From contig JAODNL010000476.1 of assembly GCA_025465405.1 (NCBI GenBank), positions 1 to 7,503 on the forward strand: a stretch of DNA of 7,503 nucleotides. Reading direction: 5' to 3'. Positions 1 to 5,322 of the stretch are shown here, one piece after another. The number at the start of each line of letters is the position of its first letter. Position 1 is the stretch's first letter. The stretch comes from Pseudonocardiales bacterium (GTDB taxonomy: Bacteria; Actinomycetota; Actinomycetes; Mycobacteriales; Jatrophihabitantaceae). The position numbers and the translations under genes were made by a program. The notes beneath the pieces were generated by a model. The model was not told the DNA's origin, searched no databases, and saw only the letters and a list, made by a program, of their open reading frames with translations.

Positions 1-2043
1 GAGCCCGATACCGATCAGCTTGATAGTGCGGGCGTCGCCGAAGATGAAGCCGCCGAACACCGCGATCATGATGAACGCGGCGGCGGTGATGATGCCGCCC
101 GTCTCGGCCTGGCCGATGCTGATCGCCCGCTTGTTGTTGCCGGTGTGCACCCACTCCTCGTGCATTCGGCTGACGAGGAAGACCTGGTAGTCCATCGAGA
201 GCCCGAACAGGATCGCGAAGAACAGGACCGGGAGGAACGCGTCGATCGGGCCGCCGCTGCCGATGCCTAGTGCTCCCGAGAACCAACCCCATTGGAAGAT
301 CGCGACGACGATGCCGAAGGACGCACCGGCTGCGAACAGGTTCATGATCGCAGCGGTCAGCGGGATGACCAGGCTGCGGAACGCGAGCATCAGCAAGAGG
401 AAGGACAGTCCGATGATCGCCACGAAGAACAACGGCATCTTGGCTGACAGCACCTTGGAGAAGTCGACGAACACGGCGGTCTGCCCGAACACGTAAACCT
501 GGTTGGACGTCCCCTGCTCCAGCCCCGGCACCACGTTGCTGCGAAGTGACTTGACCAGTGCCGTGGTCTTCGGATCCTGCGGCGAGGTGGTGGTCTTGAA
601 GCCGACGAACGCGAGGTTCTTGACGAGGGGCGTGGTGTGGACGCTGCTCGGGTCGACGCCGGGTACGGCGGACAGCCGGCTCATCACCGAGGACGTGTAC
701 GCGGCATCCGTCGCAGTCGGGCCGTTGAGCACGAGCTCGATCGTCGAGTTGTAGCCCTTACCGAAGCCTTGCGTGATCAGGTCGTAGCCCTTGCGCGTGG
801 TGCTGGCGGCCGGGTCGGTGCTCTCGTCGGCGTGGCCGAGGCGCATCGAGAAGAACGGGATCGCGAGCACCACGATCAGCGCCGCGGCCAGCGCGCCGAG
901 CACGAGCTTGTGGGTCGACACGACGTTCGCCCACGACGCCCATCGTGTCGCGTGCTGGTCGTGCTGGTACGTACCGTTCTTGACGGCCTTGCGCAGCCGT
1001 CGCGGCAGGACTCGGTACCCGAGCAAGGACAGCACCGCGGGCAGCAGTGTGAGCGAGGCGATCATGGTCAGCGCAACCGCGATCGACGTGCCCACGGCGA
1101 CGCCGTAGAGGAAGCTCACGCCGAGCGCGCACAGTCCGAGGATTGCCACGCACACCGTGGCGCCGGCGAACAACACGGCACGACCGGACGTGTTGACAGC
1201 GAGCGCGATCGACTCGGATACAGGCATGCCGCGCAACAGATTGCGTCGATGTCGCGTGACGATGAACAGGGCGTAGTCGACGCCCACGCCGATGACCATC
1301 AGCTGGGCGAGCTGGGTGGCGAACGTCGCGACGTTCATCGCGTGGCTCAGCAGGGCGATGATCGCAAGCCCGCTGCCCAGCGCCGCAGCCGCGCTGAGCA
1401 ACGGCAGCACAGCCGCACCGAAGGTGCGGAACACGAGGCCCAGGATGATCAGGGCGGCGATGAAGCCGAAGACCTCCGGCGGGATGCCCTTCTGTTGAGC
1501 GGCCAGATTGGCGAACGCGCCGCCGGTGAACTCGTACTGGACCGTCGAGTTCGACAGCCCCGTCAGCGCGTCGTGGACACCGGTGAAGTTCTTGACGGCG
1601 TTCTGGTCGCCCTGCCAGCTGATGTCGACCAGCCCGATCGTGCGGTCCTTGCTCAACAACGTGGCCGTACCCGCGTGCGTGCCGCTGGACGGCTTTGCAC
1701 AGTCGATCGAGTACCACGGCGAGGTGAGGTCGGACACGTGGAAGCCGCCGTCGCAGAGCTTGCCGAGTGCGGTGACCAGGCCGTCCGGCGCTTGCTGCGC
1801 GTCGAGCGTGCCGCTCTTCGCGTGCACGACGACCGTGCCGACCTGGCCGGTCTGCCCCGTCTGGCCGTTCGCGCGCAGCAGGTCGAGCACCTTCTGGGTC
1901 TCGGTGTGCGGCAGCGTGAAGACGTCCTTGTAGGTCGCGCCGCCGGCCGCGCTCGACAGGAGCTGCACGCCGAAGACGAAGACGATCCAGCCGGCGATGA
2001 CGTACCAGCGTTTGGTGATGGCGAACCGCGCGAGCGTTTGCAT
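1..2043 (-). CDS. MMPL family (RND-type) lipid/hydrophobic-substrate exporter, C-terminus cut by window edge
   Basis: This is an inner-membrane transporter of the MMPL family, which uses the proton gradient to export lipids or other hydrophobic compounds; the substrate cannot be read here. The 681 residues in the window form one clean frame. TM1 is at about residues 13-33, followed by a large extracytoplasmic loop with Cys97 and Cys115 as a possible disulfide. A first membrane bundle follows at about 190-350, with the motif GVGVDYALF carrying Asp256-Tyr257. The second half has its own loop (DPAASTTRKGYDLITQGFG) and a second bundle with FGLSMDYQVFLVSR carrying Asp618-Tyr619. These paired Asp-Tyr residues match the proton-relay positions of MmpL proteins. 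The visible end, GGFIFGDARTIKLIGIGL, lies shortly before the usual C-terminus, so perhaps 40-70 residues are missing. The ATG at 2041-2043 is preceded by GGAG seven bases upstream. It diverges from the XRE gene; no dedicated regulator is adjacent. Confidence 0.95.
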   Translation of the reverse strand, partial: MQTLARFAITKRWYVIAGWIVFVFGVQLLSSAAGGATYKDVFTLPHTETQKVLDLLRANGQTGQTGQVGTVVVHAKSGTLDAQQAPDGLVTALGKLCDGGFHVSDLTSPWYSIDCAKPSSGTHAGTATLLSKDRTIGLVDISWQGDQNAVKNFTGVHDALTGLSNSTVQYEFTGGAFANLAAQQKGIPPEVFGFIAALIILGLVFRTFGAAVLPLLSAAAALGSGLAIIALLSHAMNVATFATQLAQLMVIGVGVDYALFIVTRHRRNLLRGMPVSESIALAVNTSGRAVLFAGATVCVAILGLCALGVSFLYGVAVGTSIAVALTMIASLTLLPAVLSLLGYRVLPRRLRKAVKNGTYQHDQHATRWASWANVVSTHKLVLGALAAALIVVLAIPFFSMRLGHADESTDPAASTTRKGYDLITQGFGKGYNSTIELVLNGPTATDAAYTSSVMSRLSAVPGVDPSSVHTTPLVKNLAFVGFKTTTSPQDPKTTALVKSLRSNVVPGLEQGTSNQVYVFGQTAVFVDFSKVLSAKMPLFFVAIIGLSFLLLMLAFRSLVIPLTAAIMNLFAAGASFGIVVAIFQWGWFSGALGIGSGGPIDAFLPVLFFAILFGLSMDYQVFLVSRMHEEWVHTGNNKRAISIGQAETGGIITAAAFIMIAVFGGFIFGDARTIKLIGIGL

Positions 2044-2078
2044 TGATGCACTCCGGCTGTGATCGACGCGAACAAGTG

Positions 2079-2084
2079 AAGTTA
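2079..2084 (-). promoter_or_regulatory. Candidate -10 box for the MMPL exporter (TAACTT)
   Basis: Read on the minus strand, TAACTT fits the actinobacterial -10 pattern TANNNT. It would start transcription roughly 28 bases before the ATG, leaving room for the GGAG ribosome binding site at 2051-2054. No good -35 box lies 17-18 bases upstream, which is common in this phylum. Confidence 0.4.
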
Positions 2085-2115
2085 GGTGAGGGGTAAGCCT
2101 GCCGCAGGGCCTAAC
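2081..2115. repeat. Inverted repeat GTTAGG / CCTAAC over the exporter promoter
   Basis: GTTAGG at 2081-2086 and its exact complement CCTAAC at 2110-2115 are 23 bases apart. Between them is a smaller palindrome, CCTGCCGCAGG, at 2098-2108. The left arm overlaps the candidate -10 box of the exporter, so a protein bound here could control it. The arms are short and the wide spacing is unusual for a single dimer site, so chance is possible. Confidence 0.35.
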
Positions 2116-2148
2116 GACTCAAGATCGCGTCTCAGTTCCCTGACAGCG

Positions 2149-2176
2149 GTGTGGGTTCAAAATCTTTTGCCCGCAC
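2149..2176. repeat. Bulged hairpin in divergent intergenic region
   Basis: The arms GTGTGGG (2149-2155) and CCCGCAC (2170-2176) pair over seven positions with one G-T wobble. Inside, after a TT bulge, CAAAA (2158-2162) faces TTTTG (2165-2169), giving an inner AT-rich stem with a very small loop. It lies between divergent starts, so it is not a gene-end terminator for either neighbour. It could act in an untranslated leader, bind a protein, or be incidental. Confidence 0.35.
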
Positions 2177-2177
2177 G

Positions 2178-2226
2178 CGGTGCCGACCGGTGCCGACCGG
2201 TGTCGCTCGGTGTGGCCGGTGTCGAC
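2178..2226. repeat. Five phased direct repeats of about 10 bp (CGGTGCCGAC type)
   Basis: The units in order are CGGTGCCGAC, CGGTGCCGAC, CGGTGTCGCT, CGGTGTGGC and CGGTGTCGAC. Units 1-4 start at 2178, 2188, 2198 and 2208 and unit 5 at 2217. Spacing is thus 10, 10, 10 and 9 bases, close to one turn of the DNA helix, so the same face is presented each time. The array ends about 26 bases before the candidate -35 box of the XRE gene. It could be an operator array; a simple tandem duplication in GC-rich DNA is the alternative. Confidence 0.55.
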
Positions 2227-2238
2227 GTGACGGGGGTC

Positions 2239-2265
2239 GCTAGCTGGCCGCTTGCATTTGCTAGC
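2239..2265. promoter_or_regulatory. Pair of GCTAGC palindromes 21 bp apart
   Basis: GCTAGC occurs at 2239-2244 and again at 2260-2265, exactly 21 bases start to start, or two helical turns. The second copy lies between the candidate -35 and -10 boxes of the XRE gene. This would suit a repressor binding as two dimers on one face of the DNA, possibly autoregulation by the XRE protein. Inferred from spacing alone. Confidence 0.4.
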
Positions 2266-2281
2266 ACCCATCCGCGACACT
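2252..2281 (+). promoter_or_regulatory. Candidate promoter of the XRE regulator gene
   Basis: TTGCAT at 2252-2257 serves as a possible -35 box, followed by an 18-base spacer and GACACT at 2276-2281 as a possible -10 box. The GTG start at 2288 follows six bases later, so the transcript would start at or next to the start codon (leaderless). Both boxes are imperfect. Confidence 0.4.
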
Positions 2282-2287
2282 GGGACC

Positions 2288-2701
2288 GTGATCGTCGACC
2301 GGCCGAAAGAGCAGGCCAAGCGCAGCGGCGCTGCTATCGGAGAGTTCATCCGGGAGCAGCGCGAACAGGCCCAGGTCTCGTTGCGTCAGCTCTCGCGACT
2401 GGCCGGCGTGTCCAATCCGTATCTCTCGCAGATCGACCGCGGGCTGCGCAAGCCGAGCGCCGACATCCTGCAGCAGATCGCGAAGGGGTTGCGGATCTCG
2501 GCCGAACAGCTCTACGTCCGCGCCGGGATCCTCGAGTCCCGCGAGGGCAACCCGGAACTGGTCGCCGCGATCCTCGCCGACGAGGGCCTCGGCGAGCGGC
2601 AGAAACAGGTACTCGTCGACATCTACGAGTCGTTCCGGCGCGAGAACGCACAACTGCACGCCGGGCCCGGCTCCGATGCAAGCGCCGCGGTCGGGACCTG
2701 A
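2288..2701 (+). CDS. XRE-family helix-turn-helix transcriptional regulator (Rv0474-like)
   Basis: This is a 137-residue cytoplasmic DNA-binding protein. Residues about 17-75 form a Cro/C1-type helix-turn-helix domain: a scaffold helix (AIGEFIREQREQA), SLRQLSRLAGVSNPYLSQIDRG spanning the two HTH helices with recognition around residues 42-51, then KPSADILQQIAKGL. The C-terminal part (about 83-125) is a short charged helical region, ILADEGLGERQKQVLVDIYE, probably for dimer contacts. The GTG at 2288 is chosen because the domain begins soon after and a -10-like box lies six bases upstream; in-frame TTG codons at 2252 and 2258 lie inside the promoter. The HbhA-like gene follows after 60 bases. The order and size match Rv0474-hbhA in mycobacteria, so it may regulate that block or itself; this is inference. 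Confidence 0.9.
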   Translation: MIVDRPKEQAKRSGAAIGEFIREQREQAQVSLRQLSRLAGVSNPYLSQIDRGLRKPSADILQQIAKGLRISAEQLYVRAGILESREGNPELVAAILADEGLGERQKQVLVDIYESFRRENAQLHAGPGSDASAAVGT

Positions 2702-2745
2702 TCCGCGAGTCCACACCCGTCATCCGCACCATCCGACACACCAGC

Positions 2746-2751
2746 AGGGGA
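2746..2751 (+). promoter_or_regulatory. Ribosome binding site deciding the HbhA-like start
   Basis: AGGGGA lies ten bases before ATG at 2762. An in-frame GTG at 2753 is only one base away from this site, too close to be used, so ATG 2762 is preferred. Confidence 0.6.
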
Positions 2752-2761
2752 AGTGACATCT

Positions 2762-3370
2762 ATGTCGATCACCAGTGACATCCGCTCCTACGCCGACACC
2801 GCGCTCGAACAGGGCAAGCAGGTCCTCGACCAGGCGCAGTCCCAGCTCACCGACGTGTCCGGCCAACTCACCGGCAGCGCGAACGAGTTGGTCGGCAAGA
2901 TCCGGGGCACGGCCAAGGGCAACGTCTCCGGGCTGACCGCAAAGGCCGGCGGGACGGTCGGCGAGCTGCGCACGCAGGCCGAGAAGGCCGTCAACATCGA
3001 GGCCATCAAGGCCGCGGTCGAGCCCTACGTGGCGCAGGCCAAGGGCTACTCGACGACCGTGACCGACCGCGCCGAGGAGCTGTTCACCACGGTGAAGAGC
3101 GACAAGCGCGTCGCCAAGATCGCGACGCTGGCCGAGGAGTTCACCGGATCCGTGGTCGAGACCGTGCACGAGCGCGTCGTCAAGCCGGTTCAGTCGCTCA
3201 CGGGCATCGGCGGCAAGCCGACCGCTCCGGCGACACCGGCCCGGCCGAAGCCCGCGACTCAGCCCGCGACTCGGCCGGCGACCACGGCCACCACGAAGCC
3301 CGCGGCGAAGGCGACCACGAAGCCCGCGGCCCGCAAGGCCCCGGCCAAGAAGGCCGCGCCGAAGTCCTGA
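2762..3370 (+). CDS. HbhA-like (heparin-binding haemagglutinin type) coiled-coil protein with Lys/Ala/Pro-rich tail
   Basis: The 202-residue protein has two parts. Residues 1 to about 146 are charged, Ala-rich and almost free of prolines, with spaced hydrophobics typical of long helices or coiled coil (SYADTALEQGKQVLDQAQSQ; EELFTTVKSDKRVAKIATLA). Residues 152-202 are a low-complexity tail rich in Lys, Pro, Ala and Thr, ending ARKAPAKKAAPKS. There is no signal peptide or membrane segment. Size (M. tuberculosis HbhA is 199 residues), architecture and position between an XRE gene and a DUF2516 gene support an HbhA relative. In mycobacteria HbhA is a surface adhesin binding heparan sulphate through its Lys-rich tail, and is also linked to intracellular lipid inclusions. 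Here the tail has fewer Lys repeats and more Pro/Thr, so adhesin activity is uncertain; a structural or nucleic-acid-binding role is an alternative. Confidence 0.8.
   Translation: MSITSDIRSYADTALEQGKQVLDQAQSQLTDVSGQLTGSANELVGKIRGTAKGNVSGLTAKAGGTVGELRTQAEKAVNIEAIKAAVEPYVAQAKGYSTTVTDRAEELFTTVKSDKRVAKIATLAEEFTGSVVETVHERVVKPVQSLTGIGGKPTAPATPARPKPATQPATRPATTATTKPAAKATTKPAARKAPAKKAAPKS
3290..3330 (+). repeat. Tandem 24-bp repeat encoding TTKPAA units in the HbhA-like tail
   Basis: The 17-base string ACCACGAAGCCCGCGGC occurs at 3290-3306 and again at 3314-3330, a period of 24 bases or eight codons. It encodes TTKPAAKA followed by TTKPAARK. A shorter related repeat, CCCGCGACTC, precedes it at 3251-3260 and 3263-3272. 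Such repeats can expand or contract by slippage, which would change tail length and charge. Confidence 0.75.
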
Positions 3371-3399
3371 ACACGCAGCGGATTGTGACGAGGCGTCGG

Positions 3400-3405
3400 T
3401 AGGCT
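3400..3405 (+). promoter_or_regulatory. Candidate -10 box TAGGCT for the DUF2516 gene (leaderless)
   Basis: TAGGCT fits TANNNT and is followed by exactly seven bases and then GTG at 3413, the classic spacing of leaderless genes in actinobacteria. There is no Shine-Dalgarno sequence before this GTG, which agrees. So the gene may have its own promoter as well as possible read-through from the HbhA-like gene. Confidence 0.55.
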
Positions 3406-3412
3406 TTCTCCT

Positions 3413-3709
3413 GTGTCGGTCCTCAACCTCTTCTACTACTGGACCGATGAGGTGCTGTTCTGGGGCCTGCTGGCGCTACGTGCCTGGGCCGTCGTCGACT
3501 GCGCGCTGCGCAAGGCGGCGGCGTTCCCGGCCGTCGACAAGCTGACCAAACCGGCCTGGCTCGCGATCCTCGTGTTCAGCGGAGCGCTCGGCACGCTCAT
3601 CCAGCCGTCGCTGGGCCCGATCTCACTGATCTCGGTGGTGGTCGCGTCGGTGTACCTCGCCGACGTCCGGCCCGCGGTCCGCGAGATCTCCGGCGGCAAG
3701 GGCTGGTAG
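3413..3709 (+). CDS. DUF2516 family small membrane protein (Rv0476-like)
   Basis: A 98-residue integral membrane protein of unknown function. Three hydrophobic segments are visible: about residues 12-30 (EVLFWGLLALRAWAVVDCAL), 47-63 (PAWLAILVFSGALGTLI) and 69-83 (PISLISVVVASVYLA). The ending YLADVRPAVREISGG matches the conserved C-terminal DVRP pattern of DUF2516 proteins as I recall them. The segment between TM1 and TM2 is positively charged (ALRKAAAF, DKLTK), suggesting it faces the cytoplasm. The GTG start at 3413 is supported by a -10 box seven bases upstream. It follows the HbhA-like gene after 42 bases on the same strand. This pairing recurs in actinobacteria and suggests a linked envelope function, but no biochemical role is established to my knowledge. 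Confidence 0.85.
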   Translation: MSVLNLFYYWTDEVLFWGLLALRAWAVVDCALRKAAAFPAVDKLTKPAWLAILVFSGALGTLIQPSLGPISLISVVVASVYLADVRPAVREISGGKGW

Positions 3710-3740
3710 CTGTCCTGCGGTAATTCCTCGCCCGATCTCC

Positions 3741-3769
3741 TTGCGACGCCCGCCGGCGAGGGTGAATCT
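3741..3769 (+). promoter_or_regulatory. Promoter of the unrecognised 290-residue gene (leaderless)
   Basis: TTGCGA at 3741-3746 (-35) is followed by a 17-base spacer and GAATCT at 3764-3769 (-10). ATG at 3777 follows after seven bases. Spacing is canonical for a housekeeping sigma factor and implies a leaderless transcript. It also argues against the in-frame TTG at 3741 being the start codon, since that codon is part of the -35 box. Confidence 0.55.
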
Positions 3770-3776
3770 GGAAACT

Positions 3777-4649
3777 ATGACCGAGCGCGTGCAGGTGTCG
3801 GCAACCGCGGTGCAGCCGTCGGCCGGACTACTGGCCGGCGGCGGGTCGACGATGGTGCACGCGCTCGTCTATCACCACCCGACGCCGCAGACTCCGCCGG
3901 ACTCGCTGGCCGAACTGGTCGACCCGATCGGCGGCGACGACGGCACTGTGCATGACTGGCGACTGAGCCTCAGCAAGTTGCTCGCGCACCGCGACGACCA
4001 CGTGCACGACATGTGGGCGGCATTCGCCACCTGGCGCCGGACCTTCGCCGCCGAATGGCTGCTCGGAGACGTGGCGCTGGTGACGTCTTTTATCCGGTGG
4101 GCCGACCACGTCACCGATGTGACGGCGCTGCATGCGCTCAACCTGCCGAGGGCGCGGATCGACCCGCGGATGGCGACACGCGTTGCCTGGCAGGCACACG
4201 AAGCCGAGACGGCGTGCCGCGGCCGGGGTGAGCTGGGCCTCGGGATCAGCGTGCCCGAGCGCAAGGGTCTGGTCCGAGGGTTCGTGCTTACCGAGCAGCC
4301 CTTGTTGCTGCTGGCCGACCGCGGTGCGTCGGTTGCTGCCCTGTCCACCGGCCTCGAACTGGTCGACCCGTCGGCGCCCGGCGCGCGCTCGCCGCTGCTG
4401 GTGCACGGCTGGGTCGTCGAGGCCGAGGGCGTCACCGCCATCACCGAGGAAGGTCCGGTCGTGCTCGGCGATTCGCGTGGCGGCCGGCTGCTTGCGTCGG
4501 TGGCGCCGGGTGTCACCCGCGCGTCCGTCGCCCCCGCTCTGCTGACGTCGGTGTTCTCGGGTCTGTGCCTGGCGCTACGCGAAGCGGGGCAGCTCGCAGC
4601 GTCCGACCGCGTGCCGCTCTGGATCCGCCGCGGCCACGACGTTCACTGA
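3777..4649 (+). CDS. Conserved-looking protein of unknown function, 290 residues
   Basis: I do not recognise this family. The protein appears soluble: there is no signal peptide and no clear membrane helix. The N-terminal 25 residues are low complexity. Residues about 60-115 are rich in Trp, His and Asp (HDWRLSLSKLLAHRDDHVHD, then MWAAFATWRRTFAAEW from residue 79, then FIRWADHVTDV) and look helical. Residues about 165-240 contain beta-like stretches (RGFVLTEQPLLLLADRG; SPLLVHGWVVEAEGVTAITE). The C-terminus, LLTSVFSGLCLALREAGQLA, looks like an amphipathic helix. Codon use shows the GC-rich third position of a real gene. ATG 3777 is chosen from the promoter seven bases upstream. It sits downstream of the DUF2516 gene but has its own promoter, and its end overlaps the convergent TetR gene by seven bases. 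The several His/Asp residues could bind metal, but this is speculation. Confidence 0.8.
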   Translation: MTERVQVSATAVQPSAGLLAGGGSTMVHALVYHHPTPQTPPDSLAELVDPIGGDDGTVHDWRLSLSKLLAHRDDHVHDMWAAFATWRRTFAAEWLLGDVALVTSFIRWADHVTDVTALHALNLPRARIDPRMATRVAWQAHEAETACRGRGELGLGISVPERKGLVRGFVLTEQPLLLLADRGASVAALSTGLELVDPSAPGARSPLLVHGWVVEAEGVTAITEEGPVVLGDSRGGRLLASVAPGVTRASVAPALLTSVFSGLCLALREAGQLAASDRVPLWIRRGHDVH

Positions 4650-5233
4650 GCGACCGGGAACGACGCGGCCCACACGGTCGCCAAGCCGGCCATCAGCTGC
4701 TCGCCGGTCGGGACGTGGTCGGGATCGAGAAGCCACTGCACCGCGAGCCCGTCGCACACCGCGATCACGAACGCGGCTATCGCCTGGCAGCGCGGGTCGT
4801 CGGGCGGCGTGCCGTCCGCGAGCGACTCGGCCACCAGTTCGGCGACCCTCCGGCGGGCGTGCCGGTAGTGGCGGGCGAGTTGTCGCTGCAGCTCGGGCAC
4901 CCGCTGCGCCTGCGCGAGCGCGTCGATGTAGGACTGCAGAATCGGGCGGCGGCCGGGCAGGCTCTGCAGCGCGGTGACCCAGGTGACCATGCCACGCTCG
5001 ATGGGCGTCGCATCGCGGTCGGCCATGACCAGCGCGGCGAGTTGCTCGGCCCAGTCCTCCAAGGCGGCCTCGATCGCGGCGTTGAGCAGCGCCGCCTTGG
5101 AGCCGAAGTGGTATCCGATGCTGGCCAGATTGGTGCCCGACTCCGCGACCAGGTCGCGCGCGGTGATGTGCGCGTACCCACGTCGCTCGAGCAGGCGCCG
5201 CGCCGCGGCGAGCAGCTGCTCCCGGTGTCCCAC
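4643..5233 (-). CDS. TetR/AcrR-family transcriptional repressor, probable regulator of the adjacent P450
   Basis: A 196-residue TetR-type regulator. Residues about 3-50 are the DNA-binding domain: HREQLLAAARRLLERRGYAH, then ITARDLVAESGTNLASIGYHFGSKAALL with the typical YHFGSKAALL end of the recognition region (Tyr41, His42, Phe43). The remaining about 145 residues are an all-helical ligand-binding and dimerisation domain, with no closer subfamily assignable by eye. The GTG start at 5231-5233 lies seven bases after a TAGCAT box, suggesting a leaderless transcript. It is divergent from the P450 with 89 bases between starts containing several palindromes, the usual layout for a local repressor. 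The ligand may be the P450 substrate or product, but that is inference. The 3' end overlaps the 290-residue gene by seven bases. Confidence 0.93.
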   Translation of the reverse strand: MGHREQLLAAARRLLERRGYAHITARDLVAESGTNLASIGYHFGSKAALLNAAIEAALEDWAEQLAALVMADRDATPIERGMVTWVTALQSLPGRRPILQSYIDALAQAQRVPELQRQLARHYRHARRRVAELVAESLADGTPPDDPRCQAIAAFVIAVCDGLAVQWLLDPDHVPTGEQLMAGLATVWAASFPVAQ

Positions 5234-5240
5234 GCCCGGG

Positions 5241-5246
5241 ATGCTA
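5241..5246 (-). promoter_or_regulatory. Candidate -10 box TAGCAT for the TetR gene (leaderless)
   Basis: On the minus strand TAGCAT is followed by seven bases (CCCGGGC) and then the GTG start, with no Shine-Dalgarno sequence. No strong -35 box is seen at 17-18 bases. The nearby palindromes lie just upstream on this strand, so autoregulation is plausible. Confidence 0.5.
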
Positions 5247-5254
5247 GTCCGCGC

Positions 5255-5284
5255 GTCTAGACAAGCGTCTTATACAGATGTATA
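5255..5284. promoter_or_regulatory. Stacked palindromes: candidate TetR operators
   Basis: Three palindromes lie side by side. GTCTAGAC is at 5255-5262. AGAC-AAGC-GTCT is at 5259-5270, sharing its left arm with the first. TATACA-GA-TGTATA is at 5271-5284. All are exact within their arms. The last is a 14-bp palindrome of a size seen in TetR operators and sits on the AT-rich core of the P450 promoter. Which one is the true operator, or whether two dimers bind side by side, cannot be decided from sequence. Confidence 0.65.
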
Positions 5285-5286
5285 TA
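5258..5286 (+). promoter_or_regulatory. Candidate promoter of the P450 gene
   Basis: TAGACA at 5258-5263 differs from the TTGACA consensus at one position. After a 17-base spacer comes TATATA at 5281-5286, close to TATAAT. Transcription would begin near 5293, giving a leader of about 30 bases that contains GGAG at 5312-5315 before the GTG at 5323. The promoter is entirely covered by the candidate operators, so repression by occlusion is likely. Confidence 0.55.
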
Positions 5287-5322
5287 TCGAGCGACCGGCC
5301 CCACCACGAGCGGAGTACCGAC

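Larger units (their letters stand above)
2044..2287. promoter_or_regulatory. Divergent control region between MMPL exporter and XRE regulator
   Basis: These 244 bases hold no convincing gene on either strand. They contain candidate promoters for both flanking genes, an inverted repeat with GTTAGG and CCTAAC arms, a hairpin, an array of about 10-bp direct repeats, and two copies of GCTAGC. The density of ordered repeats suggests a regulated divergent promoter. Which protein binds is unknown; the adjacent XRE protein is the obvious first candidate. This is inference from layout only. Confidence 0.6.

Noticed and set aside
758..1717. Minus-strand open frame of 319 codons inside the exporter
   Set aside because: It is an out-of-frame shadow on the same strand; the composition is Arg/His-rich and no family is recognisable.
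637..2046. Long open frame of 469 codons on the plus strand opposite the exporter
   Set aside because: It is the antisense shadow of a GC-rich gene. Its translation is Arg/Gly/Asp/Gln-rich with no domain, while the minus frame gives a complete MMPL sequence.
2151..2176. GGGTTCAAAATC resembling a tRNA T-arm, possibly a tRNA remnant or attachment site
   Set aside because: The flanking bases do not form a T-stem (GTGGG would have to pair with TCTTT). There is no acceptor or anticodon arm, and no integrase or direct repeat is present.
3741..3776. TTG start for the 290-residue protein
   Set aside because: The TTG is part of a good -35 box with correct spacing to a -10 and to ATG 3777.
3710..3776. 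Terminator after the DUF2516 gene
   Set aside because: No stem-loop with a T-run is visible in these 67 bases; they are better explained by the downstream promoter.
5278..5322. Upstream ATG start for the P450
   Set aside because: The codon lies inside the palindrome and -10 region, so it would precede the transcription start. GTG 5323 has a well-placed GGAG and fits the family N-terminus.
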